Source: Treponema sp. | Lineage (GTDB): Bacteria > Spirochaetota > Spirochaetia > Treponematales > Breznakiellaceae | Length of the DNA: 10,086 bases | Assembly (NCBI GenBank): GCA_031284105.1 | Contig: JAITAN010000247.1 | Span: 1-10,086, forward strand | Direction: 5' to 3' | In this document: piece by piece, positions 6,500 to 10,086 of the stretch | Layout of the letters: every line of letters begins with the position of its first letter | Position numbering within the stretch: the stretch's first letter is position 1 | Program-made: the position numbers and the translations under genes | The notes under the pieces: generated by a model | Seen by the model: only the letters and a program-made list of their open reading frames with translations | What the model was told of the DNA's origin: nothing | Databases searched by the model: none

Positions 6500-6631
6500 T
6501 TAGTGGAGATTGGAACATAGGGAATGGGCGGAACGCCCGAAATTTGTAAGTAACTCATATAACAAGAGATCGCTGAAAGAACATGGAAAGCTGAGTGGAA
6601 AAATGCTCTCCACTACCACGCCGTCTCCCAC
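6500..6631 (-). CDS. Possible small leader ORF (43 codons) coupled to dnaJ
   Basis: A GTG start at 6631 is preceded by GGGAGGA (6644-6638) with an ideal 6-base spacing, one of the best ribosome-binding sites in the window. The frame runs 43 codons and stops with TAA at 6502-6500, leaving two bases before the dnaJ ATG at 6497. The predicted peptide begins MGDGVVVESIFPLSFPCS and contains a Leu-rich centre (SDLLLYELLTNF) and two Cys; it matches nothing I know. dnaJ lacks its own Shine-Dalgarno, so ribosomes finishing this ORF could reinitiate at dnaJ. The reading frame passes through the hairpin at 6526-6538. The peptide itself may have no function. Chance is possible since 43 codons is short, but the ribosome site and stop position together make translation plausible. 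Confidence 0.45.
   Translation of the reverse strand: MGDGVVVESIFPLSFPCSFSDLLLYELLTNFGRSAHSLCSNLH
6526..6538 (-). promoter_or_regulatory. Small hairpin just upstream of dnaJ
   Basis: On the minus strand GGGCG-ttc-CGCCC forms a 5-bp GC stem with a 3-base loop, about 28 bases before the dnaJ ATG. It is followed by ATTCCCTATG, with no T-tract, so it is not a terminator. It lies inside the possible small ORF and could shape ribosome access to dnaJ. Confidence 0.4.
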
Positions 6632-6649
6632 TTATCTTCCTCCCGATTT

Positions 6650-6661
6650 ACGTTATAACGT
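6650..6661. promoter_or_regulatory. 12-bp perfect palindrome between dnaK and dnaJ
   Basis: ACGTTATAACGT is a perfect 12-base palindrome about 35 bases past the dnaK stop. It ends 5 bases before the GGGAGGA ribosome site of the small ORF. It could be a protein-binding site or an RNA element; no T-tract follows, and no clear promoter is attached to it. Confidence 0.35.
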
Positions 6662-6695
6662 CCTCACAATTCCCCGGTATCCGCTCTCCATCCTC

Positions 6696-8636
<1,941 letters not shown>

Positions 8637-8653
8637 GATAAGCTCCTTTTATA

Positions 8654-9265
8654 TCATTCCGGCATCGTTACCTTGACTTTTGCCGGTCTAATGACTCTAT
8701 CTTTCAAGGTATACCCCTTGACAAGGTCTTCAGCGACTCTCGCTTCGCTTACTTCGGGTGATTTTTCCATCATAAGCGCCTCATGCCGATTCGGATCAAA
8801 GATTTCTCCTGCGGAATCAAAACGTTTCAATCCCCACTTATTTTCAAGTTGGGAAGAAAGCCGCTTTTCTATCATGCTGACGCCCTCGTGAAATGCCTGA
8901 AAATCCTTAACCGTCCACGCATCCGCGGTCTCCGATGATTTGAGCGCACGTTCAAAATCATCCATCACCTGAATAATATCAAGGAGCAGTCCGGTATTTG
9001 CATATTCAATAGCTTCCTGCTTTTCGCGGTTCATGCGTTTACGGAAATTCTCAAAATCAGCGGCTTTACGCAGATACTGATCTTTCAATTCTTCGACCTG
9101 CCGTTCCAGCCGCTCTATGTGCGCCGCATCATCAAGCGACGCGTGTTCCACGATTTCCGTGTCCGCTTCATCCGCGCTCTGCAAGACATTCGTTTCCGTC
9201 TGTTCCGCAAGTGTTTCATCCGTTTGTACAACACGTTCTTCTTCTTTGCATTCTTCGTTTGCCAT
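8654..9265 (-). CDS. grpE: Nucleotide exchange factor GrpE
   Basis: Homodimeric exchange factor that releases ADP from DnaK in the cytoplasm. The 203-residue protein has an acidic, probably disordered N-terminus (1-45), a long dimerising helix (about 46-100, including ERLERQVEELKDQYLRKAAD), the LLLDIIQVMDDFERAL segment (93-108) and a C-terminal beta domain with the signature FDPNRHEAL (156-164) and GYTLKDRVIRPAKVKV (184-199). The ATG at 9265 has AAAGG six to seven bases upstream and lies about 40 bases after the predicted transcription start. It is the first gene of the minus-strand block and is followed after 17 bases by dnaK. The promoter looks sigma70-like. No HrcA gene is present in this window. 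Confidence 0.96.
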   Translation of the reverse strand: MANEECKEEERVVQTDETLAEQTETNVLQSADEADTEIVEHASLDDAAHIERLERQVEELKDQYLRKAADFENFRKRMNREKQEAIEYANTGLLLDIIQVMDDFERALKSSETADAWTVKDFQAFHEGVSMIEKRLSSQLENKWGLKRFDSAGEIFDPNRHEALMMEKSPEVSEARVAEDLVKGYTLKDRVIRPAKVKVTMPE

Positions 9266-9311
9266 ATCGTACCTTTACTTATCCTGATATTTTGATCCTT
9301 GTTCTATCTGA

Positions 9312-9340
9312 AAAATACTGAAACCGAACTTAAACGTCAA
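9312..9340 (-). promoter_or_regulatory. Sigma70-like promoter of the grpE-dnaK-dnaJ block
   Basis: On the minus strand, TTGACG (9340-9335, five of six matches) and TATTTT (9317-9312, four of six) are separated by exactly 17 bases. Transcription would begin near 9305, giving a leader of about 40 bases before the grpE ATG. An A/T-rich tract at 9362-9374 lies upstream and could act as an UP element. No CIRCE element (TTAGCACTC-N9-GAGTGCTAA) is visible nearby. Confidence 0.65.
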
Positions 9341-9561
9341 GAGAAAGTGTGAGATAGCGATGAAATTTTTTAAACGGACAAGACTGCGAAGCGTCAACAC
9401 GCGGCGCGGCTCGCACATCTACTAACGGCGTAAAAATTCACAAGTGCAACAGGCTGCTCGGACAAGCTTTTTCGTTTCTATCACGGATATCTCCGACGTA
9501 TTCCCGCGCGCTCTGCGTGCGGATGCGACATATTTTGCGCCCGTGAAGCGTGGATACAACG
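9341..9561. other. Intergenic region between the chaperone promoter and the insertion sequence
   Basis: About 220 bases with no supported gene. A 21-codon plus-strand frame from the ATG at 9360 has no ribosome site and no family resemblance. The segment AGGCT...AGCTT followed by TTTCGTTT near 9450-9477 makes only a weak 5-bp stem. No tRNA, operator or origin-like structure was recognised. Confidence 0.4.
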
Positions 9562-10086
9562 TGGACTTCCCCCGATATGACGGACGGTAGGTTAAGCGGT
9601 GCCGTAATGTGTTAATGCTATCGGTATGGCATAGCCGAGCACCGAATGTCTACAGCGCTTATTATAATACGGTTCAATATACTCACATACCTCTACCCTT
9701 ACCTCCTCTTTCGGGTGTCTCCCTTCTACCTTATCCGCTTCCGCTTTTAACGTCTTAAAAAAACGCTCCGCACGGGCATTGTCCCGACGGTTCCCCTTCC
9801 GGCTCATACTCCGTCCGACCTGCGGACGCCGCGCCGACAGCGCCGCTCGAAATTCTTTACTGCAATACTGTACTCCCCGGTCCGAATGAAAGAGGAGACC
9901 GCTCTTCGGCTCGCGGTTCGTGCGGGCCGTCATAAGCGCATCGCACACATGACCGGCTTCCATGTCCTCCGAAAATGCCCGTCCTATCACGCTGCGATCC
10001 CATAAATCGAGTATCACCGTCACATACGGCCATCCGTTGTCGGTCTTCAGATACGTTATGCCGGACACCCGCTTCTCTCCCGGCCC
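9562..10086 (-). mobile_element. 3' end of an IS3-family insertion sequence, cut by the window edge
   Basis: The element boundary is placed at 9562, where the plus strand reads TGGACTTCCCCCGATATGAC. The reverse complement ends in CA, as IS3-family ends do, and the sequence lies about 30 bases beyond the transposase stop, the normal distance for a terminal inverted repeat. The other end, the first reading frame (OrfA) and the target-site duplication are outside the window, so the boundary is provisional. The element is oriented like the grpE operon. Confidence 0.7.
9592..10086 (-). CDS. IS3-family transposase OrfB, C-terminal part, altered DDE site
   Basis: The frame is open to the right edge; the GTG at 10068 is internal. 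The visible 164 residues match the retroviral-type integrase core of IS3 OrfB, which cuts and joins DNA ends. FHSDRGVQYCS contains the second catalytic Asp, and SMSRKGNRRDNARAERFFKTLK contains the catalytic Glu. The C-terminus YIEPYYNKRCRHSVLGY is typical. The first catalytic region reads KRVSGITYL where the family has WVSDITYL: the Asp is Gly (codon GGC, 10060-10062) and the Trp is Arg. Each can arise by one base change. The normally KGNCWDNAVAE segment is also altered to KGNRRDNARAE. No internal stop is present. The protein is probably inactive or decaying, with an intact reading frame in the visible part. Confidence 0.85.
   Translation of the reverse strand, partial: GPGEKRVSGITYLKTDNGWPYVTVILDLWDRSVIGRAFSEDMEAGHVCDALMTARTNREPKSGLLFHSDRGVQYCSKEFRAALSARRPQVGRSMSRKGNRRDNARAERFFKTLKAEADKVEGRHPKEEVRVEVCEYIEPYYNKRCRHSVLGYAIPIALTHYGTA

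Noticed and set aside
6498..6518. dnaJ starting at the ATG at 6518
   Set aside because: It adds the atypical residues MFQSPLK ahead of the standard MAKRDYYEVLG start and has no ribosome site of its own.
9360..9425. 21-codon basic peptide on the plus strand upstream of grpE
   Set aside because: No ribosome-binding site, very short, and no sign of conservation to assess.

Overview
The window looks like chromosome from a spirochaete, most likely a Treponema species of moderate GC content. Four things suggest this: an acidic-tailed CarD-family regulator directly followed by ispD, the style of the chaperone proteins, a short lipoprotein signal with a spirochaete-type lipobox, and a C-terminal Phe on a putative outer-membrane barrel. 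The genus is inferred from protein character; no rRNA or other direct marker is present.

Layout, left to right. Bases 3-347 (+) hold the C-terminal end of a putative outer-membrane beta-barrel protein, followed by a good intrinsic terminator (524-571). Bases 572-1077 have no convincing gene. They contain a GC-rich tandem array of 23-bp units (681-906) whose short linkers change in pairs, then an inverted repeat (971-997). A lipoprotein with a NodB-type polysaccharide deacetylase domain follows (1078-2130, +). Next is a near-consensus promoter with a structured leader, driving a 545-residue protein I do not recognise (2347-3984, +).

That gene meets, tail to tail with an 8-bp gap, a long minus-strand block. 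In transcription order the block is grpE (9265-8654), dnaK (8636-6696), a possible 43-codon small ORF (6631-6500), dnaJ (6497-5367), carD/cdnL (5343-4732) and ispD (4739-3993). grpE, dnaK and dnaJ together make the Hsp70 machine. The CarD-type protein probably acts on RNA polymerase at promoters. IspD catalyses an early step of the MEP isoprenoid pathway. The carD and ispD reading frames overlap by 8 bases. A sigma70-like promoter lies before grpE, and I see no CIRCE (HrcA) operator there.

The right edge (9562-10086) is the 3' end of an IS3-family insertion sequence, oriented like the chaperone operon. Its transposase has Gly where the first catalytic Asp of the DDE triad is expected.

The most interesting items are the paired-linker array at 681-906 and the unlisted small ORF before dnaJ. 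The small ORF has an excellent Shine-Dalgarno sequence and stops two bases before the dnaJ ATG, while dnaJ itself has no visible Shine-Dalgarno. I do not see a clear new defence or mobile system in this window.
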